Shown here piece after piece: positions 23,993-35,265 of a stretch of DNA of 64,000 bases (its first letter is position 1; each line of letters begins with the position of its first letter). Both the position numbers and the translations under genes were made by a program. The notes under the pieces are model-generated. The model saw only the letters and a list, made by a program, of their open reading frames with translations. It did not search any database and had not been told where the DNA came from. The stretch comes from Beta vulgaris subsp. vulgaris (Eukaryota; Streptophyta; Magnoliopsida; Caryophyllales; Amaranthaceae), in contig NC_079208.1 of assembly GCF_026745355.1 (NCBI RefSeq), forward strand, positions 24,794,805-24,858,804. The letters are read 5' to 3'.

Positions 23993-24615
23993 TGTTATAA
24001 CCTAAAAATTAACGGTTATAAGTAGGACATGTGGCTCCATCTTGCCCCTACACGTGTCACTTTACTGCTGTAGAGAAGTACATGGTCCAAAAATTGTATG
24101 GCCTAAAGTACACCTTTCTGAATAAAAAGAGTTGTACTAGCCCTCCTTTTGGCCCAATCTGTACTGAGGCCCAACATCTACAAAAAGCAGTTTTAGAATG
24201 GATGATGTGTACTCTCCAATCAATGATCGCCACGTGTCATAAAACTATTGCTCAAGCAATCAGATCCTCCCAAATTAAGGTGACATCAAGGTACAACATT
24301 CACTTCAGACACTATAAATAGTCCTTGAAATCAGGGGAAAGGTACGTTTTTCATAGCAGTGTATTGTTATTCTTCCATAAATTCTCTCTCTCTCTACTTT
24401 CTCTCTCTAAAAGTTTCCTTTCTACTCCTGATACCTTACTTAAGCTTCGAAGGGGAAAATACCACCTAAACCTCCAAGGTGGGTCCCTTTTTGCAGGTCT
24501 GAAGGCGGAGCTTAGGTTTCGGATTTGGGTCCATACATTGTTGCAGAAGTCTCTTATTATAGAACCTACTGTTGGGGATAGTAGAATTAATTTACGAGTC
24601 TAGCACTACGTAACA
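23993..24615 (+). repeat. Gypsy-2 3' LTR
   Basis: Begins TGTTATAACC and ends CTACGTAACA. It aligns with the reverse complement of the Gypsy-1 LTRs with clear divergence. TATAAATAG at 24313-24321 is the core promoter box. The five bases following, GTTCC, would be the target duplication. Confidence 0.85.
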
Positions 24616-25102
24616 GTTCCATCAGCTAAGTTGTTCCCTTCGTAATCCATAATAGCAGTCATGCAGGTTTCATGATTAGGTGACTATTCATCTTCTTCTA
24701 ATCTAAAATCGGAGTCACCCCACATGGCAGCTATCATATCCCTCTTTGAACACTTTCTTATCATTGCTCTTTGATACCTTATCCTTTCACTCTGGATAGT
24801 CACAAAAAATATCGCCTAAAATCTCCACACTTGGATTAACCTACACTTGAAGGGTTACTTTTCTTAAAATTCTTACCTTTGAGATTCTTATGTTAATGCC
24901 TCTGAAAACGCTTAGCCATCATAGCTCTATCGTCCTCTTCTTCTTCAACTTCTCCCTTCAAGAAAACACCTCGAACTAGTCCTGTGCCACTCTTAGGCTC
25001 AACCAGCATTTTATTAGTCATGAGGGAACCAATCACCTGTTTTAGACTCAGTGTTGTGAGATCTTTTCCTTCATAGATAGTAGTTATGTTGGCGCCGTCC
25101 AT
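24616..25102 (-). pseudogene. Decayed Copia-type gag fragment
   Basis: On the minus strand, 24893-25102 reads TTIYEGKDLTTLSLKQVIGS with MTNKMLVEPKSGTG. This resembles the end of a UBN2-type Copia gag (LTL.EV...L...E block). Further downstream is a degenerate CX2C knuckle-like stretch and an AAMWGDSDF block that resembles the gag-protease linker of Copia proteins, with several stops. Gypsy-2 ended its insertion at 24615/24616 in this sequence. Confidence 0.6.
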
Positions 25103-25189
25103 ACATCTACGAACTTATCAACATTTTTCTAACCAAACCTTCATTATAAAAAGTTTTTCCAAGAGATTTTAAACCATTCACTATAGTAA

Positions 25190-25715
25190 AAAACTACCCA
25201 TAGCCGGGATTTTATTTCGCCTATGTCGAATGAGCGCATATTTGACTGCCCCCATTGTAAAGTTTTATTGAAAACATTTTGTATTGAAAGAAGTCACCAA
25301 CAAGTATTTAAAAGAAAACTCATAAACCTAATTGGATATTTTGGAACTAAGGGACATCTTAGAGACTTATCCAATGTAGATTTCCCGTCATGACTCCATA
25401 GATGGTCAAGAACCATAAAGTGAGTACAAGAGTAAGGGTACTACCACGTTCCGGAACCACGTTCACCCATTATTGGCCTCTACTAAATATCGATTCACAA
25501 CAAGTTTTATGCAAAAGAATAACCACATAAAATTTTTAATCACACAAAAAATGATTAGTCTAGATTGGTTCAGGTAGCACGTCAAAGACAACCTTTTTGA
25601 TGGTATGTTATTAAACAATTAAGATTACAGGGATCCTATGAGGTTGTACAAGTTCTCTAATTTAGTTAGAACATCTATTGAATTCTTGATTAACAATAAT
25701 ATACAAGATGATAAA
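25190..25715 (+). repeat. LTR-like fragment R1
   Basis: It aligns with 30990-31480 (same strand) and with the reverse complement of 30537-30900. Shared blocks include TTTTATTTCGCC, CTTATCCAATGTAGATTT, GACTCCATAGATGGTCAA and TATTGGCCTCTACT. It is truncated at both sides. Confidence 0.7.
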
Positions 25716-25825
25716 TATATCGATTTTTTCATTAGGTATCCCTAAGGTGTCACGAAATGCACCAGATACCCTTGTTATTTGGAAAATGCATAAAATGCCC
25801 CTAATGTATGATTGATTTGCACTAG

Positions 25826-27232
25826 ATGCCATTAATGACGAATGGCGCTAGGTTGTCGTTAATTCATATTTACACATTTGCCCTTAGCCACAACATCATC
25901 TTTGTAACTCATATAAACCTAAAAATTTTGTCTTTAACAACAATGGTGACACTCTCTCTTCCTCAACTTCACTCCCATATTTCTTCAAACCCCCAATAGT
26001 TTGTATAACAATGGTGACACTCTCTCTCCTCATCACCTTCACTCCCACATTTCTTCAAACCCCCAACATCCATATAACAATGGTGACACTCTCTCTCCTC
26101 CTCACCTTCACTCCTATATTTCTTTAAACCACTAGCTGTATAACAATCGTGACACACTCTCTCTCCTCCTGAACTTCACTTCCATATTTCTCCATACCCC
26201 CAACATCCATATAACAATGGTGACACTCTCTCTCTCCTCCTCACCTTCACTCCCATATTTCATCAAACCTCCAACATCCCTATAATCTGATACACCATAC
26301 ACACATATACGTAAGCAACACCCTCACTCTCTTCTAGTCTTCTCCTTCCTTCCACAACAAAACTCAACCTCGAAAAGTCAAAAATCAATCCAAACTATCC
26401 CTCTCTAACTCACATCAACTCCCAAAATTCTATGTCAAACAACAATGGATTCACTCTCTCCCCTACTCTTCCTTCTCCTCACCTTCAGTCCCAACATCGA
26501 CCATCATCCTCCCTCCACCACCCCATAGCTCTCATTACTTGTTGTATCCACTTCACTATTGCCTTCCCTAAATCTATCCTACCTAGTTGGTCCACATTTC
26601 GATGAACCTCCTTCTTGTCACTCAAAGTTTTCTTATTCGTCGAAATTTCTCCTTCTTTGCTTCTCCTTTTCTTTGATCCAACATTGCAACAAATAGTGTT
26701 ACTTCTAAAAATCGAGGTATTACACTAAGAATTCTAGCGTTGTCAAACTCCCGAAAAACTAAGGTATATCGTTGCTTGCATTGGGAATCAAACTCAAAAT
26801 GTGTACTTAACTTGACGATAATGTTGAAGAATTAGAACACACAAAATAGAACATTTGTGTTTGATCGATGATTTTGCCCTAAAACTCCATTATCGCGAAA
26901 TTAAGGAGGAAAGAATGAAAGATTATGCTTGGGCATGCTTTGGCGATTCTATACTCTAATCTGACCAACAAGTACAAGCTTGTACGTGAGAAAATCTGAT
27001 GGCACGGACGGGGGAGGGGTTTTTCGGGGTGGCAAGGGAGGGGGACGTAGAGGGGTGGCATGGGAGGAAGGATGTAGGAAGAAGAAACAAAAAAAACAAA
27101 GTTAATTAGGTTTAATTATGTTTGATTATGTTTAATTATATTTGATATGTTTAATTTGGTTGATTCAGGCATAGTGACTAACGGCAGTATAACGACGTCC
27201 ATCATTAATGGCATCTGATGCAAGTCAACCAC
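25826..27232. mobile_element. Possible fold-back / MULE-like non-autonomous element
   Basis: Imperfect inverted repeats of about 50 bases frame the region. The left arm contains AGATGCCATTAATGACGAATGG near 25830-25860; the right arm contains CCATCATTAATGGCATCTGATG near 27198-27222. Inside are a tandem repeat (25939-26285) and CT-rich sequence with no recognisable transposase. No target duplication was identified, so the boundaries are approximate. Confidence 0.4.
25939..26285. repeat. Tandem repeat, about 66-72 bp unit, five copies
   Basis: Each copy starts AACAATGGTGACACTCTCTC and continues with CACCTTCACTCCCA and TTTCTTCAAACCCCCAACAT. Copies differ by small indels. A sixth, looser relative lies at 26440-26500. 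The repeated ATG with a serine/threonine/leucine-rich frame does not make a long reading frame. Confidence 0.85.
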
Positions 27233-27969
27233 GTGCGGGACCTTTATAAACCAACGATGATCGAGACGACTCGATTTGCCTTTTCCTTTCCTTTTCTTTT
27301 TTATTTTCAAATTTGCTAATTTTTGTCGTTTTTGTGAGAGCGTAAGAGAGTCTTAATCATCATTATTATGTGCAGAACTTTTGGCATAACATATTGGGTT
27401 GTTTTCAAGTTGAAAAGATCGAAAAAAAGCAAGGAATTCACTTATTGAGGCAGCCGTCCGATCCTATCGGGTAATCCCGCCCGATCGGGTCCGCAACCAA
27501 AATGTTGGGCACAACAAAAGGCAACGCTCGACACACTATCGGTCTTTTTCACCTGGTCGACCCCATGACCATTTAAGGGGTGAAGAAAATAAGAAAAAAT
27601 TTAATGCTCGCCCGATTGCATCGGGCCAACTTCGCTTGATTGGGCCATGGCCCAGCGGGCTACTTTACGTCACCCGATTCTCTCTCTTTCACTCATTCCT
27701 CTCATTTCTCTCTCCTTCGAACCCGAACCCCCAATTCTCTCATGTGCTTCCCCAAATTCAACTTCCATCATTGAAGATATCCAATGAAGTTGCTTCAATC
27801 TTTATAAAAACACTCATCTCATCATCTCCTACAAATTTATTCTCTGCACTTTCTTTCACTCCATCTCTCACATCTATCATCGTCCTCCTTCCTTCCACCA
27901 TTAAAGTAAGTGATAAACCTTGGAATTCTCATACACTTCCTTCCACCATTCAAATGAGTGAGAAAACTT
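27233..27969. other. Unassigned sequence
   Basis: Contains GC-rich CCGATCGGG/CCCGATTGCATCGGG inverted motifs at 27449-27640 and a CT-rich stretch at 27675-27920. A plus-strand reading frame at 27636-27971 is low-complexity Ser/Pro/Leu and matches no family I know. Confidence 0.4.
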
Positions 27970-30536
27970 GAACACCTTAAGGGTATCTATAGGCTAAGTA
28001 TAATAGCTAAGAGTCCTAAAATAACAAAGAAATAAGCTAAACTCCTAAACTAAGCAAGCTGAAACTGCCGGCTAGAGTTATGCGACAAAATGGGAGCTTC
28101 TTTGCTATTGGATGCTTGGAAATAAGTTGTAACAAGTAGGAAGCTTTCCTACACATGAAGATTGATCCAACCAGAGAAATCACATAAAATGCTGCAAAAA
28201 CCTTTTGTTCAGGTCAAACCCAAAGGGGTTGTTCACACGCCAATCAACCTTCTTTTGTAGCTCAGCAAATAGGAAGCATTCCTAGATAAGAAGGAAAGCT
28301 TGAGATTAGACCAAACTGAGCAAGTAGCTTAAGCAGCTCCATTACGCAGCTAGTATCTTGAATCGTTTATGAGGTGTGTTTGCATCGTTTGGTATCAAGA
28401 GCCTTAGGAACTTATCCTAAAATCTTATCCTTCGAAACAGATTTCCTAGGTAAAATTTAAGCAAATGTTTCTCCTAGTATACAACGTATTTTTCAGAATT
28501 TCTTGGCTTCAAAGTATAAATTGTTATGTGTAGTTTCATACTGGGAATTTTGGTAAATTTTAGATATAAGTTGCTATTAATTTGAGCACATATTTGTCAA
28601 GGTGTCTAAAACCACTTTAATTTGTACCAGTTTTAGCAAAATAAACACTCCGATTCGTTGGCTTGGAATTTTTTTTTAAAACTTTGGTCAAGTGTTTATA
28701 ACATCTAGGAATACGTTCTCAAAAAAATTCATTTAATTTTTAGTTGTTTACTTTAATTTTGGAACACAAACTTAGAAATAAAATCTGAGTAGAGTTAACT
28801 GGTTTGTGGTTCAAAGTTGTTATTCGATTCCTCTTCGTATTATGAATTGTTATATTGAGAAAACAGAGTATGAGAAGGCATGTGCAAGAATGGAAAAATC
28901 TCAGCAAGCATTGCAAGATATTAGGAATCCACCATCCTTAGAAGAAACAATGGCATGATTACAAAAAGGGAAGGCAGAGATTGAACTGTGTATTCAACAA
29001 CGAAAAGAGAAACTTTGTTAAGAAAAATTTGATGATCTTGTTTCTATTATTGATGATAAATAGGAATAAATCATATATTCTCCATATTCTATTCATGAGG
29101 AGCATATTATGAACACTCCAATTGAGAAGCCACAAAAACCTGAGTTGTTCATAAAGGAGAAAGTAGTAAAGCTGAGCATTCATGTTGATTCATTAGTTTC
29201 CTTAGAACTTATGCTCATATTAAAGCTACTTAAGGTTATATGTATGGTTTTGCATCTTATCTTATAATTTCATGAAACAATACAAGTTTAATGTTTTTGT
29301 CATCCGCATGCATGATATGGATGGTATCTTGGATGAACTTGAGGACAAGTTCTTTCAAAGAAGGAGAGATTGATGTAAAATGGTTTCGCATTTCTTCTTT
29401 AGTTTTTTTTTTTTGTTTTGTATTATATTGAGTTGTATTAAATTTGATTCTGTAAACCTCCTTATTTAAGTAATTAGGTTCGATTAGAGTTGTTTAAGTT
29501 AAGTCGAAAGTAGAAGAGAAGTGAAGACGTTCATGTTCATCCGGAGATTCTGGCGCAGGAAAATCGTTTTGGTTGTAAGCAATCCATAAATCATTTTCCA
29601 CTGATTTTCTTTGTTGGATGTTTAACATCTTGAAGTTTAATCCTACAAAACTTAGTGAGATTTCATGAAGAAACGAAGTTGCAGTAGCCTTCCAATTGAG
29701 ACGTCATTTCACTAATTATGACAAATGAATAAGAAGCTATGTAGGTCAAGCAAGCAGTTGTCCATGGGTGGTGGTAAGGTGTGTGCTTGAGGTGCTTTAT
29801 GCTAATTTGTGTTGGTTTAGTTCTAAACAAGCTTTAATTTCACTAATTATGTTTATTAGTTACTTAGCTCCCAAATCAGTGTTTATAATCTCGATTTTGC
29901 GCGGCTCAGTTTTAGTTTGCTTAGCTTAGGAGTACTTTGGACGTGTGATATATGATGTAATAAGCTCTTAGCTTAATAATAGAAATACTTAAGTTTACTT
30001 GCAGCAATGGAGCCAATGACAAGCTTTTCTTCCTAAATAGGCGTGTAAGAGCCCCATTTGTGCTGATTTGGGCAAGTGTATTTTGCAGCAAAGCAATGAT
30101 CTCTTTCCTTGGTTTGAGATGTCATCATGTATAGGAAAGGTTCGTATTGGTTCCCTCCTTATAACACACGTCCAAGTGAAGAAAGGAAGCTAGTAAGTGT
30201 GTTGATTTCCGTTAGCTTTAGGAAGATATTTTATAAATTTTTTGCTTTGTTTATTCGTTTAGTAAGTTTAGAAACTCCATAAATACCCTTAAGGTATTCA
30301 TATGTAGTGTGTGTTGTTGTTGAATGAAATAGTGAGCTTTGAGCTTGTTATTGAGTTGTTAACTCGAAATGCACTAGATTATGACCTTGTTTGTAAATCT
30401 TGAACCGCGACTTCAAGAGAACCTGATTGTGCAAAACCGATATTTGGGAGCCTATCTAATTACTTTCTTTCATTATTGTTTCTTAAACATAAAAACATAA
30501 AAAAGAGGGGTGAATTTGTGAGGTGTATTCGCATCA
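27970..30536 (+). mobile_element. Deletion-derivative LTR retrotransposon (approximate)
   Basis: A tRNA-Met-like primer site TGGTATCAAGAGCC is at 28390-28403. It is followed by about 1 kb of degenerate internal sequence (frames such as AKTEYEKACARMEKSQQA with stops), then a purine-rich tract AAAGAAGGAGAGAT directly before an LTR that starts TGATGTAAAATGG (29371) and ends TTCGCATCA (30536). The left LTR would end near 28386 with the similar GAGGTGTGTTTGCATC. Its 5' limit and the extent of LTR similarity are uncertain. No pol is present. Confidence 0.5.
29371..30536 (+). repeat. Right LTR of the deletion-derivative element
   Basis: TGATG...CATCA ends with a polypurine tract on the left. At 30537 the sequence passes directly into the truncated inverted LTR fragment R2, consistent with insertion into R2. 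Confidence 0.55.
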
Positions 30537-30907
30537 GTTTCCTCAACTAATCTAGACTAAACTTTTTTTAGGGTGCAGGACATTTTTTTATGGTTATTCT
30601 ATTGCATAAAAAATTGATATAAATCGATATTAAGTAGAGGCTAATAATGGGAGACATGGTTCCTGACCGTGTTCGTTCCCTCACCCCGAACCTAATTTGT
30701 GGTTGATTGACCATCTATGGAGTCAGGATGAGGAAATCTACATTAGATAAGTCCCTAATTTGTCCCTACCATTTTCCAATATCCAATCAGGTTTATGAGT
30801 CTTCCTTTAAAGACTTGTCGGCGACTTCAAAATATATTCAATAAAACTTCTACAATGAGGTAGAAATAGGCGCTCATCCCACGTAGGCGAATAAAAACAC
30901 GCCTACA
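30537..30907 (-). repeat. LTR-like fragment R2, left arm of a fold-back
   Basis: Reverse-complement copy of R3 (30983 onward). Its inner edge ends CGCCTACA, the complement of the TGTAGGCG that starts R3. The outer edge is cut by the deletion-derivative LTR element. Confidence 0.75.
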
Positions 30908-30964
30908 AATCGTATTTTTTGAGTTTCACCTACTCATTTAAAAAATTGATTTTTTTAAATCCTC

Positions 30965-30979
30965 CCAGTGGAGTCGCCA
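30965..30979 (-). other. Primer binding site-like sequence in the fold-back spacer
   Basis: Minus-strand TGGCGACTCCACTGG lies three bases from the R3 edge, which reads ...CGCCTACA. This is the arrangement of a 5' LTR and its primer site for a minus-strand element of the Ogre/Tat-like kind. Only 72 bases of internal sequence remain before R2. Confidence 0.6.
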
Positions 30980-30982
30980 AAT

Positions 30983-31500
30983 TGTAGGCGCATTTTTATT
31001 TCGCCCACGCAAGATTAGTACGTATTTTACTAACTCAGTTTAAAGGTTCTGTATTGAAAAAATATTTTGAAGTTGCTAACAAGTATTTAAAGGAAGATTC
31101 ATTAACCTAATTAGATATTGGGAAATCGTAGGGACAAATTAGGGACTTATCCAATATAGATTTTTCCGTCCTGACTCCATAGATGGTCAACGAACCCTAG
31201 ATTGAGTTCTGGGGGTGAGCGTACGAACACGATCAGGAAGCATGTCACCCAGTATTGGCCTCTACTTAATATCGGTTCATGTCAATTTTTATGCAATAAA
31301 ATAATCATAAAAACATTTCATGCACCCTAAAAATAATTTAGTCTCGATTGGTTCAAGAAACACAAAAAAAGACTATTTTTTTAAGTGACATGTTATTAGG
31401 CAATCAAATTACAAGGAACTTAACAGGTTGTTCAAATTGTCTAATTAACATTAGAACAATTCTTTAGGCCTTTGATTAACAAAAATAACATGTGGGATGC
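30983..31500. repeat. LTR-like fragment R3, right arm of a fold-back
   Basis: Starts TGTAGGCGCATTTTTATTTCG and aligns with R1 and inverted R2 to about 31480. The LTR probably extends rightward to an unknown end before 32769. Confidence 0.7.
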
Positions 31501-32768
31501 TGAAAGCATTAACCAGACGATCATGTAGCATGCATATGTACGTAAAAACAAATTGAAAAGAAATAAAAGGATTAGAGTGTACAAATGAACGTTTTTTATA
31601 TAAAAGATCTACATCAGGAAAGAATAGTTAGTAACTTCAATATAAAAATAGTGAATTTATTCAAGGACTCACTAGATTATACCATGGCTTGGGTCTGAGA
31701 GATTGACAACCTTCGAAACGACAAATCGTGATGCCTGAAGAAGGTATGTGTTTTGAATGTCTGCATGTGTTTGTTTGTATGTGTTTTTGTGTAGAAAAGT
31801 ATGAAAGTATGAGTTTTGTAAAGAGGTTTTGTAAGTGTATTTGTAAAGTTCGAGAGTGTGAATGTTGTAATGTAAAAAGTATGGAAAAACCGTGTGGAAA
31901 AAATGTTTCTTTGATTCAGGAAATCAAGACCTAATTAAAGGAAAATTAAATATGTGTGTCATGCAGAGAGTGCGCTAGGCGCACGTCTTTGTCTGACACA
32001 TAAATACACATGTCAGAATGTGCGTCCAACACAACATGACCAATCATTTGCCCTCACATGGCACGCGCTTTTGAAAGAGATAGAATTGACAAGCTATGTT
32101 TCACAGAGAGAAGTGCGGCTGACGCACGAATCTGTTTGACACACAGGGCCACGTTTCAGATGCACATTGGTCCTTGCTTTCTACACGTTTTGACAGCTTT
32201 CTTATAAAACACGTTTTAACGATTTTATTTTTTCTTTTTATTTCGGATTTTCGAATCTAATTATATAAATATTTTTGAAAAATATTTATCGATTAAAATA
32301 AAAATAATTAGTTATCATAAATAATCAATTATTGGGCTTTTTCAAAGGATTGGGCTCAAAACATCATTTATGCGCTCAAAGTGTAATTAATTATCAAGAA
32401 TAATTAATTGGGCTTTAAAATAGGACTTTAATAATAAAATTTGACACTTTAAAAATAGTTTTGTGATGGTTTTTTGGACCTCTCTCCCCTTGGGTCGGTC
32501 CGATTAAAACCGCGATACGTTTCATCACCGGATCCATAAATGGAGAGACACGATTATGTGTCAACAGTATTAAACTTAATTTGCCTACAACTTTATGATC
32601 ACTTCATAGCTATTTGGTTTTGTTTCATCAAATATGTTAGTGAAACTTGTATGTGTATGTTAACGAGTCAGCTTGTTTGGAATGTTTTGGTAATCGTTAT
32701 GAGGAAAGTTTCCTTGTCCAAGTGGCTTCTAAGCTTTGCTCAACACTTTGAGGCTATTTTAGAGCTTT
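31501..32768. other. Probable continuation of the long LTR, no gene
   Basis: AT-rich with a run of TGCGC-containing segments at 31960-32170 (GTGCGCTAGGCGCACG, GTGCGTCCAACAC, GTGCGGCTGACGCACG), which look like dispersed imperfect repeats. Short reading frames at 31728-31934 and 31954-32139 are not family-like. 32540-32768 could be a host or element coding remnant but I do not recognise it. Confidence 0.4.
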
Positions 32769-32779
32769 CAAATGTCATG
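32769..32779. other. Left target-site duplication of the retroposon (CAAATGTCATG)
   Basis: An 11-bp direct repeat with 34373-34383. Confidence 0.8.
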
Positions 32780-34372
32780 TATAATACCACCGTGCAACTT
32801 TTCTTTATCGAGCACATCCCCTTTCCTCCGCAAAATAGCCCAAACCCTAGAAACCCCAGAAACCCTAAACAAGCCCACCGCCCAGCAGGCTCCCTGGTTG
32901 CCGCAGGTCGCCAGCAAGCCTGCAGCAGCCTCCTCCGTTGTGTTCATGTAGGCAGTTTCCCCCCTCCTCGTTTACTTGCGTCGAGTCCACCCCCTCCCCT
33001 GCGTCGAGTCCAACCTCCTCCCCTGAATCGTTCCCCGGTTTCCCCCACCCCGCCTTCCCTTTCCCCTCTTTCCGGTTGTCGCTGGTGGTTGTGCACTTGC
33101 CGCTGACGGTTTTCGCATCCCTTTAACCCCCGCTGTAGGTTAGATTGTTACCCTACCATTGTTTCCGTCCATTTCCTAGTTTTAGTTTCTACTGCCCCTC
33201 CCTTGTTTTACTTTTCGGCGTTGGTGAGGCGGTTTCGCCCAACCCCTTCTCTTGTTTTAGTGTCGGTTTTTGGTGGTGCGTTTTGGTCAGGCCTTCCTGT
33301 CGTTGTTTGGTTATGTTGAGATTCGTCGGTTCTCCGTGTTGCTCATCCCCCTGTAGTTGTCCATGGTTCCCGTCCCTGTTTTAGTGTCCCTGTTTAGTGT
33401 TATAGCTATTATAGGCTCCCCCTCCCTTGTTTTAGTTCCAAGCCTCCCTTTCCCCTCCCCCTTGTTAGTGTCGGGCTTCCCTTCCCCTCCCCTCTTGTTA
33501 GTGTCAGGCTTCCCCTTCCCCTCCCCACTGTTATGGTTGTTGTAGATCAGTTTGGCCCTTCCTTGAAAAGTGTGTTTACTCTCCGAATAATAGGAGTGTG
33601 TTGGTTTTATCGAATTGTTAATGATGTTGTCAATGGTTGGTTATGGCCATCGACAATAGTTACCAGTTGGGTCAAGAATGGTGGTTCAAGGTTATCACAA
33701 TTGTATTTGTTGGTTTTGGGGACTATGTGATGAGGGACAAGGTGCATAAGCATGAACGAGGCGATGACGAATTTTCATGGTTGGGACGTTTGTTTTCCGA
33801 TTTCGCAAATCGGAGGTGTGTATGAGAGCTTGACTTGTTCAGCTCTCTTATTAGCTTGGCATTGATATCAATTGTCTTTGCCTTGAAAACTTCAAATCTG
33901 CAGGCGGCACCCCAGTTGCAACTGGGGGTTTTCAGTACGCCTACTCATCGGCGTTTCTCATACTTTATGGAGAGACCTGCTATACTCTCGATAGAGAGTA
34001 ACAAGTCACAATGAAATGTGACTCATAGGATCGATCATGATCTCATAATCCCAAGCGATAGCCGATCGTCGGGATTATCAGGCGGCGAGACGCGATGCTC
34101 GCCGATGGTTGTTCGTTGTCCGAATCGTGATCGTCATCCGCCTCTTCTATTATATTCATCAGCCATTCGAGGACTGCATCCATCACAGGCTCTGACCCGC
34201 GACGCCCCCCTTCCTTTATATTGTATCGCTTTTATTTACTTTTGTTCTACGTGGTATTTACGAGCTTCTAAAGCTCCTTTAGGTTTGTTTGTTTGTATTA
34301 GTTTGGATTGTATTAGCATTATGTTGTACTTCCTCTTTTAATTAATTTACGATTTCTCGATGTCAAAAAAAA
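32780..34372 (+). mobile_element. Non-LTR retroposon copy with poly-A end
   Basis: The 1,593-bp body ends GATGTC followed by eight A residues, then the second copy of an 11-bp duplication. Such a layout is diagnostic of target-primed reverse transcription. The left part (32840-32875) has AAACCCTAG and AAACCCTAAAC telo-box-like motifs, typical of plant 5' leaders. The middle (33240-33540) is a C/T-rich tandem of CCCTCCCCTTGTTAGTGTCGGG-type units of about 30-40 bp. I see no reverse transcriptase, so this is a LINE-mobilised non-autonomous copy, a chimeric LINE or a processed transcript. Long frames at 32540-33106 and 33145-33384 are low-complexity and not persuasive as genes. Confidence 0.7.
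33400..33535. repeat. C/T-rich tandem repeat inside the retroposon
   Basis: About three or four imperfect copies of a unit containing CTTGTTAGTGTC and GGCTTCCC(T)TTCCCCTCCCC. Confidence 0.7.
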
Positions 34373-34383
34373 CAAATGTCATG
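34373..34383. other. Right target-site duplication of the retroposon
   Basis: CAAATGTCATG, a perfect match to 32769-32779, directly following the A-tail. Confidence 0.8.
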
Positions 34384-35240
34384 GATAGCCCTTAATGAGC
34401 CCAATTTAAAGGCTATAGTTGACACTTTTAGTCCTGAGATCAAGTCTGAAATCGAAAAAAATTTGTGGGAAGCCTCTTGGGTTCACCAAGGCTCTCTTAG
34501 CTTCATTATTACAAAGTCGTGTGTTGTTCGCAACAATGTGTTTCCTTAAAATATGTAATTTTTCAATCAACAAAAATAATTAATTATATTTGGACACTTC
34601 TCTAGATACATTATTGTTCATATTTTGCTGTGAGTTATATCTGATGCACTCTCAACTATTATAAAGGTAACACTATTTAAGATTTCCAATGTACCTGATT
34701 ATTGGTACATTTGAGGCTTTAAAAGGAACAGTTTACATCTTAGATAATATATATATTCCTAGCAAGCACTTTCAACTTTTGTTATATTGCATACCAATTT
34801 TTGTGAAGGTAACAATTACTTTTATTGTATTGCATAGTATGCATTGCCATAGCTTATTATGTATCTTTGTTTGACGTTTTTAATGTTTAGAAAGGAAGTT
34901 ATTTGAGGTTTTTGGCTATTGACAATAGTAGAGGAAGGGAAAAGAAGAAACCGTGTGAAAATAGAAGAATAAAGAATTCAATTATTCCACAAAAAAGGAA
35001 TGATTAATTTATATAGTTGGCATATACAAGTAATAATTTAGTTAAAACCACATGAACTAACTAACTAAGGACTAACCAATAAGGATGAATTACAAACCCA
35101 CCCTTACTAATAATTACCTTTGCTTTTTGGTTTGTGCGCAGTCCAATAACTACTTACTATAAATACGGGGTTATATTGAAAATTGAAACTAAGTTTGACT
35201 ATTAAAAATAAAAAGTCAAAACTCATAGTTACCATTAAGA
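34384..35240. other. Interrupted pre-insertion sequence, mostly unassigned
   Basis: 34382-34550 is open in one frame (WIALNEPNLKAIVDTFSPEI, then IEKNLWEASWVHQGSLSF, then TAA). This looks like a real coding remnant continuing from left of the retroposon, but I do not recognise the protein. The rest is AT-rich without features. Confidence 0.4.
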
Positions 35241-35265
35241 ATATATATATATATATATATATATA
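35241..35265. repeat. TA microsatellite, left flank of inverted-repeat element
   Basis: Twelve TA dinucleotides directly abutting the element at 35266. Confidence 0.9.

Noticed and set aside
31728..32139. Two Cys-rich short frames as small secreted peptides
   Set aside because: No clear signal peptide with a cysteine framework. They arise from TGTGT/TGCGC-rich repeat-like DNA in a probable LTR.
32540..33545. A host gene made of Ser/Pro/Leu-rich frames
   Set aside because: The frames cross the left target duplication of the retroposon and consist of C/T-rich tandem repeat. No conserved domain is visible.
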